Source: Bacillota bacterium
GTDB taxonomy: Bacteria; Bacillota; UBA4882; UBA8346
Direction of reading: 5' to 3'
DNA length: 64,000 nucleotides
Assembly: GCA_023429995.1 (NCBI GenBank)
Contig: JAEZCE010000089.1
Span: forward strand, 1 to 64,000
Position 1 is the stretch's first letter. Each line of letters begins with the position of its first letter. The notes under the pieces were generated by a model, which was given only the letters and a program-made list of their open reading frames with translations, ran no database searches and had not been told where the DNA came from. A program made the translations under genes and the position numbers. Shown one piece after another: positions 52,576 through 61,086 of the stretch.

Positions 52576-53490
52576 GTGTCAAAAAGTAAATCGAAATTCC
52601 GAATGAGGCTTGTAAAAATCTTTTTTAGAAGCATTCTCATATTCATTCAAATTATACCATTATCATGGAACCGTTGGGTTTGGAAAAATTTTTGTATTCT
52701 GGCGTTTAAATTGTTAAAGTCAAGGCGCTTATTAACGATTGAAAACATCCGCAACGCCAGGAAACGAGGTTTTTTGACTAATGTCGGCGATGATTATTTA
52801 CTGGCAAAGCAAGTTTGGGGAAACTTAGGGGTCATTGGAAGCGAGTTTTTGTATTATTCAACAAGAACCGCCGACCAATTAAAAAAACTTGTCACGATTG
52901 AAGGGGAAGAAAATTTAAATAAAATTTTGGCCAAGAAAAAGGGCGCCGTTATGGTAACCGGCCATCTCGGAAATTGGGAACTTCTAGGAATGGCCTTATC
53001 GGTGCATGGTTACCCTTTGTCTCCGCTGGTTAAAACTCAGGCCAATTCGTCGTTTGATGAAATTATTAACGAAAAGCGTCGCGCAATCGGTATGAAAACG
53101 ATTCCGAATAAAGGCTTTTTGCGACCCATTTTGGACGCCTTTAAAAGGAATGAAATTGTTCCTTTTTTGATCGATCAGGATGCCGGTAGGCACGGAGTGG
53201 GAGTAAAGGTAGAATTTTTTGGTCGGGAGGCTTCCATTCCTCGGGGCGCGGCGGAATTTGCATTAAAGACCGGGACTCCCGTCTTTTTTTCCTATATCTA
53301 TCGGAAAGGGCCTAATCATTATGTGAGTGTTATATCGGAAGAAATTCAATTGAAAAATTCCGGAGACTATCATAAGGATTTACATGACAACATTGCTTTA
53401 TTTATGAGTTTTATTCAGGATGCCGTACAAGAACACCCCGCCGAATGGTTGTGGATGCACTCATTATGGCCCACGGATAGAAAGATATAA
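52576..53490 (+). CDS. LpxL/HtrB-like lysophospholipid acyltransferase
   Basis: 304 residues, GTG start 9 nt after TAGGAG. One N-terminal hydrophobic helix, then the acyltransferase catalytic HLGNWE motif (VTGHLGNWELLGM), DQDAGRHGVGVKVEFFG and IPRGAAEFALKTGTPV, and the ending HPAEWLWMHSLWPT. In diderms these enzymes add secondary acyl chains to lipid A. The neighbours gmhA and gmhB support a lipopolysaccharide role, although a phosphatidyl-mannoside or glycolipid acceptor cannot be excluded. Confidence 0.85.
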   Translation: MSKSKSKFRMRLVKIFFRSILIFIQIIPLSWNRWVWKNFCILAFKLLKSRRLLTIENIRNARKRGFLTNVGDDYLLAKQVWGNLGVIGSEFLYYSTRTADQLKKLVTIEGEENLNKILAKKKGAVMVTGHLGNWELLGMALSVHGYPLSPLVKTQANSSFDEIINEKRRAIGMKTIPNKGFLRPILDAFKRNEIVPFLIDQDAGRHGVGVKVEFFGREASIPRGAAEFALKTGTPVFFSYIYRKGPNHYVSVISEEIQLKNSGDYHKDLHDNIALFMSFIQDAVQEHPAEWLWMHSLWPTDRKI

Positions 53491-53531
53491 AGAAAGGCTA
53501 ACGAACGACGATATTTTCTCGGGAGGCTTCT

Positions 53532-54089
53532 ATGTCAATTCAAGATATTATTGCTCAACACCTTCGGATAATACAGGAAACAGCGGTTAACAACGCTTCG
53601 GATATAGAAAAATTGGCTGCTGTTTGTAAAAAGGCATTAAAGGAAGGACATGTGATTTATTTTGCGGGGAATGGCGGCAGTGCGGCAGATTCCCAACATC
53701 TTGCGGCCGAGCTTGTTGGACGTTTCCAAAAAGAAAGAAGAGGTTTGCCTTCAGTCGCTTTAACCACAGATACTTCGATTTTGACGGCAATCGGCAATGA
53801 TTATGGTTATGACCGAATATTTAGCCGCCAGGTTGAAGCGCTAGTCAATAAGGGTGATGTGGTCATCGGTATTTCTACTTCCGGAAATAGCACCAATATT
53901 GTGGAAGCACTTTTAAAAGCACGTGAACTGGGGGCTTTGACTGTAGGAATGACAGGAGAGAACGGCGGTAAAATGGCTTCAATATGTGATCTGTGCATTC
54001 AAGTTCCGGCTAAAGTCACAGCTAGGATTCAAGAGGCCCATATTATGATTGGCCATATTGTTTGCGAACTCATTGAAGAAGAATATTAA
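53532..54089 (+). CDS. gmhA: Sedoheptulose-7-phosphate isomerase
   Basis: Converts sedoheptulose 7-phosphate to D-glycero-D-manno-heptose 7-phosphate, the first step to ADP- or GDP-activated heptose for LPS core or S-layer glycans. 185 residues of SIS fold: FAGNGGSAADSQHLAAELVGRF, ISTSGNSTNIVEAL, and the closing EAHIMIGHIVCELIE, with the zinc-binding His/Glu/Gln pattern. GGGAGG precedes the start; gmhB follows. Confidence 0.93.
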   Translation: MSIQDIIAQHLRIIQETAVNNASDIEKLAAVCKKALKEGHVIYFAGNGGSAADSQHLAAELVGRFQKERRGLPSVALTTDTSILTAIGNDYGYDRIFSRQVEALVNKGDVVIGISTSGNSTNIVEALLKARELGALTVGMTGENGGKMASICDLCIQVPAKVTARIQEAHIMIGHIVCELIEEEY

Positions 54090-54184
54090 AGGGGAAATTG
54101 AAAATATTTGCTTACGATCTATCAAATGCAGTCTGGCATGCTAACCTAAGGTTGCTTTTTCTGATGAGTACGAAAGGAGTCATT

Positions 54185-54718
54185 TTGAAACAAAACGGAT
54201 TATCGGAAAAACCGGCCGTTTTTTTTGACCGGGATGGCGTTTTGAATGTGGATAATGGATATAATTTTCGGAAAGAAGATTTTGTTTGGGTTGTTGGTGC
54301 GAGAGAGGCCATCAAGTTATTGAATGATTTGGACTATTATGTTTTTGTTATAACCAATCAAAGTGGAGTCGCGCGTGGTTATTATACAGAAGACGATGTA
54401 ATCAAGTTGCATGATTGGATGAACGAAGAACTGAAGAAAAGCGGAGCTACGATTGATGGTTTTTATTATTGCCCTCATCTGCCGGAAGCCGCTGTTGAAA
54501 AATATAGGATTTGTTGTCAATGCCGTAAACCGGCTCCGGGTATGATTATGCAGGCAATGAATGACTGGCCCGTCGATAAGGGAAAATCTTTTTTAATAGG
54601 CGATAGTGTAAGGGATGTGGAAGCCGCTGAGAAAGCGGGGATTGAGGGGTATCTATTTCAAGAAGATAATCTCTTGTTTTCTATAAAACAGTTATTAAAA
54701 ACGAAAAAATTGAAATGA
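54185..54718 (+). CDS. gmhB: D-glycero-D-manno-heptose 1,7-bisphosphate phosphatase
   Basis: HAD phosphatase that dephosphorylates heptose bisphosphate. 177 residues from a TTG 6 nt after AAAGGAG; the frame continues up to 54098 without a good binding site. Motif I is FFDRDGVLN, motif II ITNQSGVARG, then the structural zinc loop CPHLPE...CCQCRKPAPG (Cys-x-His and Cys-x-x-Cys) and motif IV GDSVRDVEAAEKAG. Only gmhA, gmhB and an acyltransferase are here; HldE/HddA or HddC must lie elsewhere. Confidence 0.9.
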   Translation: MKQNGLSEKPAVFFDRDGVLNVDNGYNFRKEDFVWVVGAREAIKLLNDLDYYVFVITNQSGVARGYYTEDDVIKLHDWMNEELKKSGATIDGFYYCPHLPEAAVEKYRICCQCRKPAPGMIMQAMNDWPVDKGKSFLIGDSVRDVEAAEKAGIEGYLFQEDNLLFSIKQLLKTKKLK

Positions 54719-55024
54719 GGTGATCAATAAAAGATCATAGAAAACAGATCGAGGATACAAACTGATTTCCTTTTTACTGCGCCCATTTTAAACCAAAACC
54801 AATTACAGGGAACTCCGTACTGAAATTATACTCCGTTAAACTACTGCACTAAAATGACCTTCATCAATACTCAACGAAGCCCTCAAATCAAAATCATTTT
54901 TACCGCTTTCAACCAAAAAATATCCCCTGGCAAAAATTGACTTTTTTTCTGGGAATTAAAGAAAAGGGTTCCTTTATTTAGTGTCGAAATTGAACAGATA
55001 TTAAAATATCAGGAGGCCGGAAAA
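54719..55024. other. AT-rich intergenic region before exbB
   Basis: About 300 bp. TTGACT at 54937-54942 resembles a -35, but no matching -10 is at 16-18 bp. A short TGATC-GATCA hairpin lies just after gmhB. No Fur-box-like sequence is apparent. No gene is visible. Confidence 0.35.
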
Positions 55025-55630
55025 ATGTGGCATTTTTTGATCAAAGGCGGAATTGTCATGATTCCCCTGGTGTTTTGTTCAATTTTAGGATTAGTCATCG
55101 TGATCGAAAGAATTCTTTATTACAGTTTCCGGAATCAAACATCCGAACGGGATTTCAACCGTTTAAAACATAGTTTGAGCCAGGGGAAATTGGATGAAGC
55201 CAAGATTTTAGCGGTTAGTTGGCGGACGCCGCTTGGCCGGATCATCGAGAGCGTGATCGAACAATGGCGGACTGACAGCAGCTTGGCCGATAAAATTGCC
55301 CAAAACGCCGGAGAGCAGGAATTAAGGAGTTTGCAACGGGGTCTTACCTTATTGGACACCGTGGTCACGGCAAGTCCCTTATTAGGCTTGCTTGGAACAG
55401 TGACCGGTATTATTAAATCTTTTACCGCTTTATCCATGGCTTCCGGTGGACATGCCGCCCAATTAAGCGCAGGCGTGGCCGAGGCGCTTTATAATACCGC
55501 TTTTGGCTTGGGGATTGCAATACCGGCGCTTTTTTTTGTGAATATTTTTTACAATATCGCCGAGAAAAGAGCCAGGGATTTAACCTGCTACACTGAGGAA
55601 ATCCTGGCAATTTTAAATAAGGCCAGGTGA
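55025..55630 (+). CDS. exbB: ExbB/TolQ-type proton channel
   Basis: 201 residues with three transmembrane helices (about 7-30, 108-130, 150-175) and the MotA/TolQ/ExbB core: TLLDTVVTASPLLGLLGTVTGII, then ALYNTAFGLGIAIPAL. With ExbD it uses the proton gradient to energise TonB (or TolA). GGAGG precedes the start. First of a five-gene coupled set. Confidence 0.9.
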   Translation: MWHFLIKGGIVMIPLVFCSILGLVIVIERILYYSFRNQTSERDFNRLKHSLSQGKLDEAKILAVSWRTPLGRIIESVIEQWRTDSSLADKIAQNAGEQELRSLQRGLTLLDTVVTASPLLGLLGTVTGIIKSFTALSMASGGHAAQLSAGVAEALYNTAFGLGIAIPALFFVNIFYNIAEKRARDLTCYTEEILAILNKAR

Positions 55631-55635
55631 TACCG

Positions 55636-56067
55636 ATGAATTTGCAAATCAAGCGCAGACGCCCCCGGATCGAATTAGTGCCGATGATTGATGTACTATT
55701 CTTTATGCTGGTATTTTTTATGCTTTTTTCCACTATCAACGGTTCCGAGGCCGGCGTCCCCGTCCAGCTGCCCAAAGTTCTTCATATGGGGAATGCGGCC
55801 AATAATTCCTTAGTCGTTACCATTACTGCCGGTTCACAAGTTTATCTCGGGAAACGGCAGATCAAAATCAATCAATTAAAACAACTGGTGGGGCTGGAAT
55901 TGCAAAAAGATCCGGCCGTGCAGGTTATTGTCAGGCCCGATGCGGCTGTGGCTTATGAAAGAATCGTCAAAGTAATGGATGTCCTGGCTGATACCGGAGT
56001 AGAAAAGCCCTTGCTCGGAGTGGACCGGCAGCAGATTCCCAACGGGGCCAAATTTGATATCAAGTAA
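55636..56067 (+). CDS. exbD: ExbD/TolR-type protein
   Basis: 143 residues. Cytosolic start rich in Arg, one transmembrane helix containing the essential aspartate (IELVPMIDVLFFMLVFFML), then a periplasmic domain. A GTG at 55627 overlaps the exbB stop; the ATG at 55636 follows GGTGA. Either start gives the same helix. Confidence 0.9.
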   Translation: MNLQIKRRRPRIELVPMIDVLFFMLVFFMLFSTINGSEAGVPVQLPKVLHMGNAANNSLVVTITAGSQVYLGKRQIKINQLKQLVGLELQKDPAVQVIVRPDAAVAYERIVKVMDVLADTGVEKPLLGVDRQQIPNGAKFDIK

Positions 56068-56092
56068 CCCATTTAAAAGTGGGGAGTGAAAA

Positions 56093-56839
56093 ATGAAACT
56101 GAATGAACGGAATAATTATATTATAGCACTTATGTTTTCCCTGGGATTTCATGCTCTGCTATTATTATTGTTTGTATCAGGCTATCTTACATCACAGGAG
56201 AATCAGTTGGAAACCTTTCCAGTGGGAATGGTAGAAATCGCCAAAGATTCCCCCGATGGCGGACTAGGGATGGCAGGCTCAGTCCCGAAAGAAAGCGGGA
56301 ATACTCCTGTTGTTCCTGATGCTCCGGGTCAAAAAAATCAGGAAAAAGATAAAACTGCGGTTAAACCGCAAGTTTTACCCAAGGCGCCGGCGGAGAATAC
56401 GGTGCTCATTCCCAGGAAAGACAAAAGTGAACCCTTTGCGGTTCCGGGTAAAATTGCGAATCCTGCAGGAGTGGAAGGCGCCGGAAGTCAGGGAACAGGT
56501 GGTAGTGGAGGGGGAACAGGAAAACCGTTGGGCTTTGGTTCTGGGGAAGGAATGGTTACCGTGCTGGGACCCTTACCGTCTTATCCCAAAAGTGCCATGA
56601 ATGAAGGAGTGGAGGGAAACGTGGCGCTCCATATTTTGGTGAAAGCCGACGGCAATTTGGAAGATATTCAGGTAAGCCCATCAGCTACCGATTCACGACT
56701 GGTCAACGCCGCGGTCCTATCCATTAAACGCGCCTGGAAATTTAAACCGGTGACCCAAAATTACTACATTGATTTGATAGTTTCTTTTCATGACTCCGAG
56801 GTAACGAGGAAGTTTATCAATTCTGAAAGCAGACCCTGA
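56093..56839 (+). CDS. tonB: TonB-like energy transducer
   Basis: 248 residues: one N-terminal transmembrane helix (about 11-32), a Pro/Lys/Gly-rich periplasm-spanning region (about 45-160) and a C-terminal TonB domain (GPLPSYPKSAMNEGVEGNVAL, VKADGNLEDIQV, SIKRAWKFKPV). TonB contacts outer-membrane receptors, so its presence supports an outer membrane. No TonB-dependent receptor is in the window. Confidence 0.9.
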   Translation: MKLNERNNYIIALMFSLGFHALLLLLFVSGYLTSQENQLETFPVGMVEIAKDSPDGGLGMAGSVPKESGNTPVVPDAPGQKNQEKDKTAVKPQVLPKAPAENTVLIPRKDKSEPFAVPGKIANPAGVEGAGSQGTGGSGGGTGKPLGFGSGEGMVTVLGPLPSYPKSAMNEGVEGNVALHILVKADGNLEDIQVSPSATDSRLVNAAVLSIKRAWKFKPVTQNYYIDLIVSFHDSEVTRKFINSESRP

Positions 56840-56875
56840 AATACAGTTTTTGTTATTTTCTTTAAGGAGGCCGAA

Positions 56876-58861
56876 ATGAGACGAAGGATTATCGTGGGAA
56901 TAGCCTTTCTTGGTTTATTCCTGATGACGGTTATTGCATCAGCGGCGTCCGACGGCTTGTTGTCGATCGAGAATAAATACATCAAAATCTATGTGAATAA
57001 TACCAATGATGATACCGGACGTTTTGCAGTCGATGTAACCGGCGGCGATCCAAGCCGCAGTGATGATGATGGTAAAACATTGATTTATGGCCATCCCAAA
57101 CCCTGGACTTCATTTACCACCTTACGGATTAACGGTAAAGACTACTGCTTCGGCAAGGCCACTCCAAAACGGTCCGGGGCCGGACTGCTGGGCGGGCAAA
57201 CCCTTTCGCCGCCAAGGCAGGAAGAAAACCGTTTAAGCATGAAGTGTCAATATGGAACGGTTGAAGTGGAGCAACTGCTGGATATCGCCAGAAGTCCGAG
57301 TACAGGAGCTCTTGATACGGCCCGGATCCGCTATATCATTGTCAATACCGGAACCGACCCGGTGGAAGTGGGCCTGAGGACATTATTTGACACCATGGTG
57401 GGAGATAATGACGGGGCGCCCTTTAGGATTGGGGCCAAAGCGGTTACGAAGGATTATAGTTGCAGCAGCAAAGAAATTCCCGATTTTTGGCAGGCATTCG
57501 ATTCCCTTGCCACACCGGCGGTTATTGCCCAAGGCACTTTAAAAGGCGGAGATGTCACCCCTCCCGACCGGCTGACTTTTACCAACTGGGGCAAGGCTGC
57601 GGACAATCCCTGGAATTTTCAAGTTGATGCGGATGCCGACTTCACGCGGCTTGGCGAAGACGAGCTGGACAGCGCGGTGGTAATGTACTGGGATCCTCAG
57701 ATTCTAAAACCGGGCGAGCGACGGATGATTACCAGTTACTATGGGATAGGCGGCATTACATTCTCTCCGGGGAAAACCTTTTTGGGAATCTCCGCTCCGG
57801 CCGAAGTTCAATACAGCGAAGATGCTCCCCGCAGTTATACCCTTGTGACCTATCTGGAACATCACGGGGAAGTCAAGGCGGAAAACGTAAAGGTCAACTT
57901 GAGCTTACCCCAGGGCCTGGTATGTTCCTCCGGAGCGACTTCCCTGAATATTCCCGAGCTGGTGCCGGGTGTAACCCAACAATACAGCTGGGAGATACGG
58001 CCCAATGGTAAATATCAGGGTGATACCACTTTTCAAATCAAAGTTACCGGAGAGCATTTAGAATCCAACGTGGTGACCAGGAAAATCCGGATCATCGGAC
58101 CGCCTGAAATTAAGGGGACGGTTAGTTTTCCTCCCTTGAAAGTCATCAACAACAATTGGGAGCCTTACCCGGTGGGAGTCACCGTCAATATTCAAAATAT
58201 GGGCGAATCGGCAACCGACGATTTGAAAGCGACTTTCGTGGGAGGAAACGGAATCGCCCTGGCGCCTGGGGAACGGAATGAGAAATATTTGTTGACGCTG
58301 GAAGGGAAGGCAGAGACCACCGTAATGTGGCGGCTGGTTCCTACAGGGGATATGAAAGACGGCAGTTTTAAAGTTATCCTGACCGGAACGGGTTTTAAAC
58401 CGGTGACGCTGGATGCCCGGATGGATATCCCGCAGTTAAGCGCGAAATTAAGTTTTAACACGACCGATCGATGGAAAGTGGGAAATGTCGTCGGACTTAA
58501 TTTATATGCCTATAACCTGAAAAATCCCGGCCAATTTAAGGTAAACATTCAATACAATCCGGCCCAACTGAAACTGGTTTATATTTCCCGCGGTACTTTT
58601 TTGGTGGAGGAAGGCAATTTATCGGAATGGCACAGTGGAGTGATTGACAATCAAAACGGGCGGGTTACCGGTATTGGCGGTACCAGAAACGGTACGCTCC
58701 AAAACAATGAGGTTACTTTATTCCGGCTTAATTTTATTGTAGTTGGAACCGGAACCGGCGAAGTGGATGTGGAAAACCTTAAAGTCCTTAACTCCAACGG
58801 CAATGAGCTTCATTGCGAATTTACCCCATTACAGTATAGGATTGAGGAGGAACGAAAATGA
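56876..58861 (+). CDS. Secreted multidomain protein with cohesin-like C-terminus
   Basis: 661 residues. Signal peptide (about 1-24), then a domain I do not recognise (about 27-300, aromatic and Asp/Gly rich), two Ig/CARDB-like beta domains (about 310-405 and 410-515), and a cohesin-like domain at 520-655 (NPGQFKVNIQYNPAQLKLVYIS, then EVTLFRLNFIVVGTGTGEVD). No transmembrane anchor follows. The last 4 bp overlap the SLH-protein start (ATGA), so the two are translationally coupled. Surface or periplasmic function is inferred. Confidence 0.72.
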   Translation: MRRRIIVGIAFLGLFLMTVIASAASDGLLSIENKYIKIYVNNTNDDTGRFAVDVTGGDPSRSDDDGKTLIYGHPKPWTSFTTLRINGKDYCFGKATPKRSGAGLLGGQTLSPPRQEENRLSMKCQYGTVEVEQLLDIARSPSTGALDTARIRYIIVNTGTDPVEVGLRTLFDTMVGDNDGAPFRIGAKAVTKDYSCSSKEIPDFWQAFDSLATPAVIAQGTLKGGDVTPPDRLTFTNWGKAADNPWNFQVDADADFTRLGEDELDSAVVMYWDPQILKPGERRMITSYYGIGGITFSPGKTFLGISAPAEVQYSEDAPRSYTLVTYLEHHGEVKAENVKVNLSLPQGLVCSSGATSLNIPELVPGVTQQYSWEIRPNGKYQGDTTFQIKVTGEHLESNVVTRKIRIIGPPEIKGTVSFPPLKVINNNWEPYPVGVTVNIQNMGESATDDLKATFVGGNGIALAPGERNEKYLLTLEGKAETTVMWRLVPTGDMKDGSFKVILTGTGFKPVTLDARMDIPQLSAKLSFNTTDRWKVGNVVGLNLYAYNLKNPGQFKVNIQYNPAQLKLVYISRGTFLVEEGNLSEWHSGVIDNQNGRVTGIGGTRNGTLQNNEVTLFRLNFIVVGTGTGEVDVENLKVLNSNGNELHCEFTPLQYRIEEERK

Positions 58862-59463
58862 AAGTGAATCGGTTTTATTCTTTGCTGATCATGATGGTTT
58901 TCATCAGTTTACTTTTCGGGATAGCTGTGCCGGTTATGGCGGCAGACAGCAATCCCAGCGATGTTCCGTCTTCCCACTGGGCGTATAAGGCGGTCAAGAC
59001 ACTCATTGACAAAGGCTATTTACAATTATACCAGGATCAGACATTTCAAGGAGATAAACCGGTCGATCGGTACACCCTGGCTGTTATTGTGGCTAAAATG
59101 TTAAATGAAATCGCCGGCGGCCAGGTGGGTACGAATAAGGAAGATATGGCCTTGATTAAAAGTCTGACCAATGAATTTCGGGATGAGTTTGTGGGTGTAA
59201 ACTCAAAGAATAATATTTATATGAAAAAGCTGGATAACCTGAGTAAAGAACAGACAGTTATGCAGGATGATATTACCCGCCTTACCGATGAGCAGGTACA
59301 GCTGCAAAAAGAGGCTCAGCAAATGCTGGCTGATATTCAAAGCATCAAAGATGAAAATATGAAGCTGAAAGCGGATATGGAACGACTTCGGATCGAGCTG
59401 GATACAACCAGAAAATATATGTGGGCGGCTATTATCTTGGGGCTACTGGGTATTGCCCGATAA
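58858..59463 (+). CDS. SLH-domain/coiled-coil protein with C-terminal helix
   Basis: 201 residues. Signal peptide (about 1-28, VMAAD), one SLH domain (34-82; DVPSSHWAYKAVKTLIDKGYL, with DRYTLA in place of the TRAE-type motif), a long coiled coil (about 115-185) and a short hydrophobic C-terminus (MWAAIILGLLGIA). SLH domains bind peptidoglycan-linked polymers. An SLH plus coiled coil recalls outer-membrane tethers of diderm Bacillota, but without a beta-barrel here. Coupled to the cohesin-like gene. Confidence 0.78.
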   Translation: MKVNRFYSLLIMMVFISLLFGIAVPVMAADSNPSDVPSSHWAYKAVKTLIDKGYLQLYQDQTFQGDKPVDRYTLAVIVAKMLNEIAGGQVGTNKEDMALIKSLTNEFRDEFVGVNSKNNIYMKKLDNLSKEQTVMQDDITRLTDEQVQLQKEAQQMLADIQSIKDENMKLKADMERLRIELDTTRKYMWAAIILGLLGIAR

Positions 59464-59564
59464 TCACTTCCAACGGTAATTACATAATCTGCTAAGGGCA
59501 TTTTCTTGCACTCTTCTTTCATTGGGTGTATGATTAACCTATATCTTAAAAAAGGAAGAGGTCA

Positions 59565-60113
59565 ATGATTGAAATCGATGATGCGGGCGGCGGTTGTTTT
59601 ATTGGGCCCGAAATCCTGGTGATACACAGGTTGGAAACCGGGAACGTATGGTATTTGGATATACCGCCCCAGGTAGAAGAAAGAGTAACGTATGCATCCA
59701 AGATTTTAAAAGCAGCCTTCCGGGAGTTAGCAGTATCGAAAGAAGAACCGGTCAGACTTTGCCGGGGAGAGATATTCGACTCGTTTCAGGAATATCTGTC
59801 TTCGAAAGGATATCAAGTGGTTCGGGAAAAGGTTTCCGATGCCACCGACGAGCTAGCCGAAACCCGTTTTATGGATGTTTTATATTCCTATGGCTTTCCA
59901 CGAAATCTGGTCCTAAAGGATCGCAACTATCAGCAATTTTATCAATGGGTCAGTTGTTGGTATTATTATTGTAAGGATGACAGCCGCGCGCGCCATCAGT
60001 TGCGCGGCATCAGGAAAACCCGGTTGCAACCTTCCTTTTTTGGACGAAAGATTACCCGGAAGTATCCTAATTTAATCCGGATGCTGCTGGAAGAGGAAGC
60101 GGCCATCAGTTGA
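59565..60113 (+). CDS. Conserved-looking hypothetical protein
   Basis: 182 residues, not recognised. The start IEIDDAGGGCFIGPEIL has the look of a first beta-strand with an acidic residue of an RNase H-like or HAD-like fold, but other catalytic acids are not evident. The C-terminal third is basic (HQLRGIRKTRLQPSFFGRKITRKYP). AGGAAGAGG lies before the ATG. The DUF2935 gene follows on the same strand. Confidence 0.55.
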   Translation: MIEIDDAGGGCFIGPEILVIHRLETGNVWYLDIPPQVEERVTYASKILKAAFRELAVSKEEPVRLCRGEIFDSFQEYLSSKGYQVVREKVSDATDELAETRFMDVLYSYGFPRNLVLKDRNYQQFYQWVSCWYYYCKDDSRARHQLRGIRKTRLQPSFFGRKITRKYPNLIRMLLEEEAAIS

Positions 60114-60185
60114 CCGCAGTTGACTAAGAGTGGTTTAATGGATCATACCGGCATTGGAATATCGTTCTTTGCTTTCTCATAAGAT

Positions 60186-60206
60186 CCCCCGAAAGGGGGT
60201 TTTTAT
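60186..60206 (+). terminator. Hairpin overlapping the DUF2935 ribosome-binding site
   Basis: CCCCC (60186-60190), loop GAAA, GGGGG (60195-60199), then TTTTTATTTT. It looks like an intrinsic terminator for the upstream gene, yet GGGGG also serves as Shine-Dalgarno for the TTG start at 60208. Confidence 0.65.
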
Positions 60207-60207
60207 T

Positions 60208-61026
60208 TTGGCTTCAAATCATCCCCATGGCGGAGTCTACGAGCTCCGATTTTGGCTGCAAATTTTGGGGGATCATGCCAGGTTCATCAAGTATTCCCTG
60301 GTGCCCGATGAAACCAATGTGTCGATGGTCGCTGCCAATTTTATTGAGCTTTTCGATGGATTGCTCGAAAAAACCCGGGAGGCGAAAATCGTCAAAGAGC
60401 CGGTAATGAAAAGTCATCTGGGGGAAATTCTGCAGACAACATTGAGTTTTCGCGATTTTAACAGAGAATTGTTGGCGGAGAGGTTGAAAAATAAATTAGT
60501 TACTGGGCTTCCGCCTGTCTTTTATAACCACATGATAAATGAGCTTGAAAATTCTCTCAAAGTAATGACCGATATTGAGTGTGGAGCAGAAAGAGCGGAA
60601 AACATCCTCGGCCAGCATTTATTGTGGAGCCTGGACGCCGCCGCCCATGCAGCTTTGATTGGCAGCGATCTGGATAAAGCGGAATATCGTTTGCGGGAAA
60701 TGAGTAACAAATTTGAAACGGCATTTGATGGTGATTACATCAAAGCAGTTGAGCTGGCGGGCTATTTTCGCAGTAATCCGCCATCGGCGGGGCCGGTTTT
60801 GGAAGCATATAACCGGGATATGGCCTTTCAAATTAAAGAGTTCATGGCTTTCCTGGAAGAAATAAAGGTAGGTTTGAAAGAGCAGCGGATTTTAGGAAGG
60901 TTATGGCCGTTGACCCTTGATCATATGTACCGCGAGGGATGTTATTATTTGTTGAAAATAGCCGCTGTCGAGCCGGACCTTTCGATTCCGGACTGTGATC
61001 CGGGACGGCCCAGAGTAGAAAGCTGA
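60208..61026 (+). CDS. DUF2935 domain protein
   Basis: 272 residues from a TTG 8 nt after GGGGG. DUF2935 pattern: HGGVYELRFWLQILGDHARFIKYSL, then ETNVSMVAANFIELFDGLL and further helical repeats with ALIGSDLDKAEYRL. The conserved His/Glu residues suggest a ferritin-like, metal-binding helical bundle (inference). Members are common in clostridia and bacilli and their role is unknown. The frame is open upstream to 60154, but that part runs through the terminator-like hairpin. Confidence 0.82.
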   Translation: MASNHPHGGVYELRFWLQILGDHARFIKYSLVPDETNVSMVAANFIELFDGLLEKTREAKIVKEPVMKSHLGEILQTTLSFRDFNRELLAERLKNKLVTGLPPVFYNHMINELENSLKVMTDIECGAERAENILGQHLLWSLDAAAHAALIGSDLDKAEYRLREMSNKFETAFDGDYIKAVELAGYFRSNPPSAGPVLEAYNRDMAFQIKEFMAFLEEIKVGLKEQRILGRLWPLTLDHMYREGCYYLLKIAAVEPDLSIPDCDPGRPRVES

Positions 61027-61086
61027 TCACTGGATTTGGATTGAAAATCTTTAAAAAATGGTGAAGGTTTCGCTCCGTGGTCATCA

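Noticed and set aside
54937..54965. Promoter for exbB
   Set aside because: TTGACT is present but no -10-like hexamer lies at the right distance.
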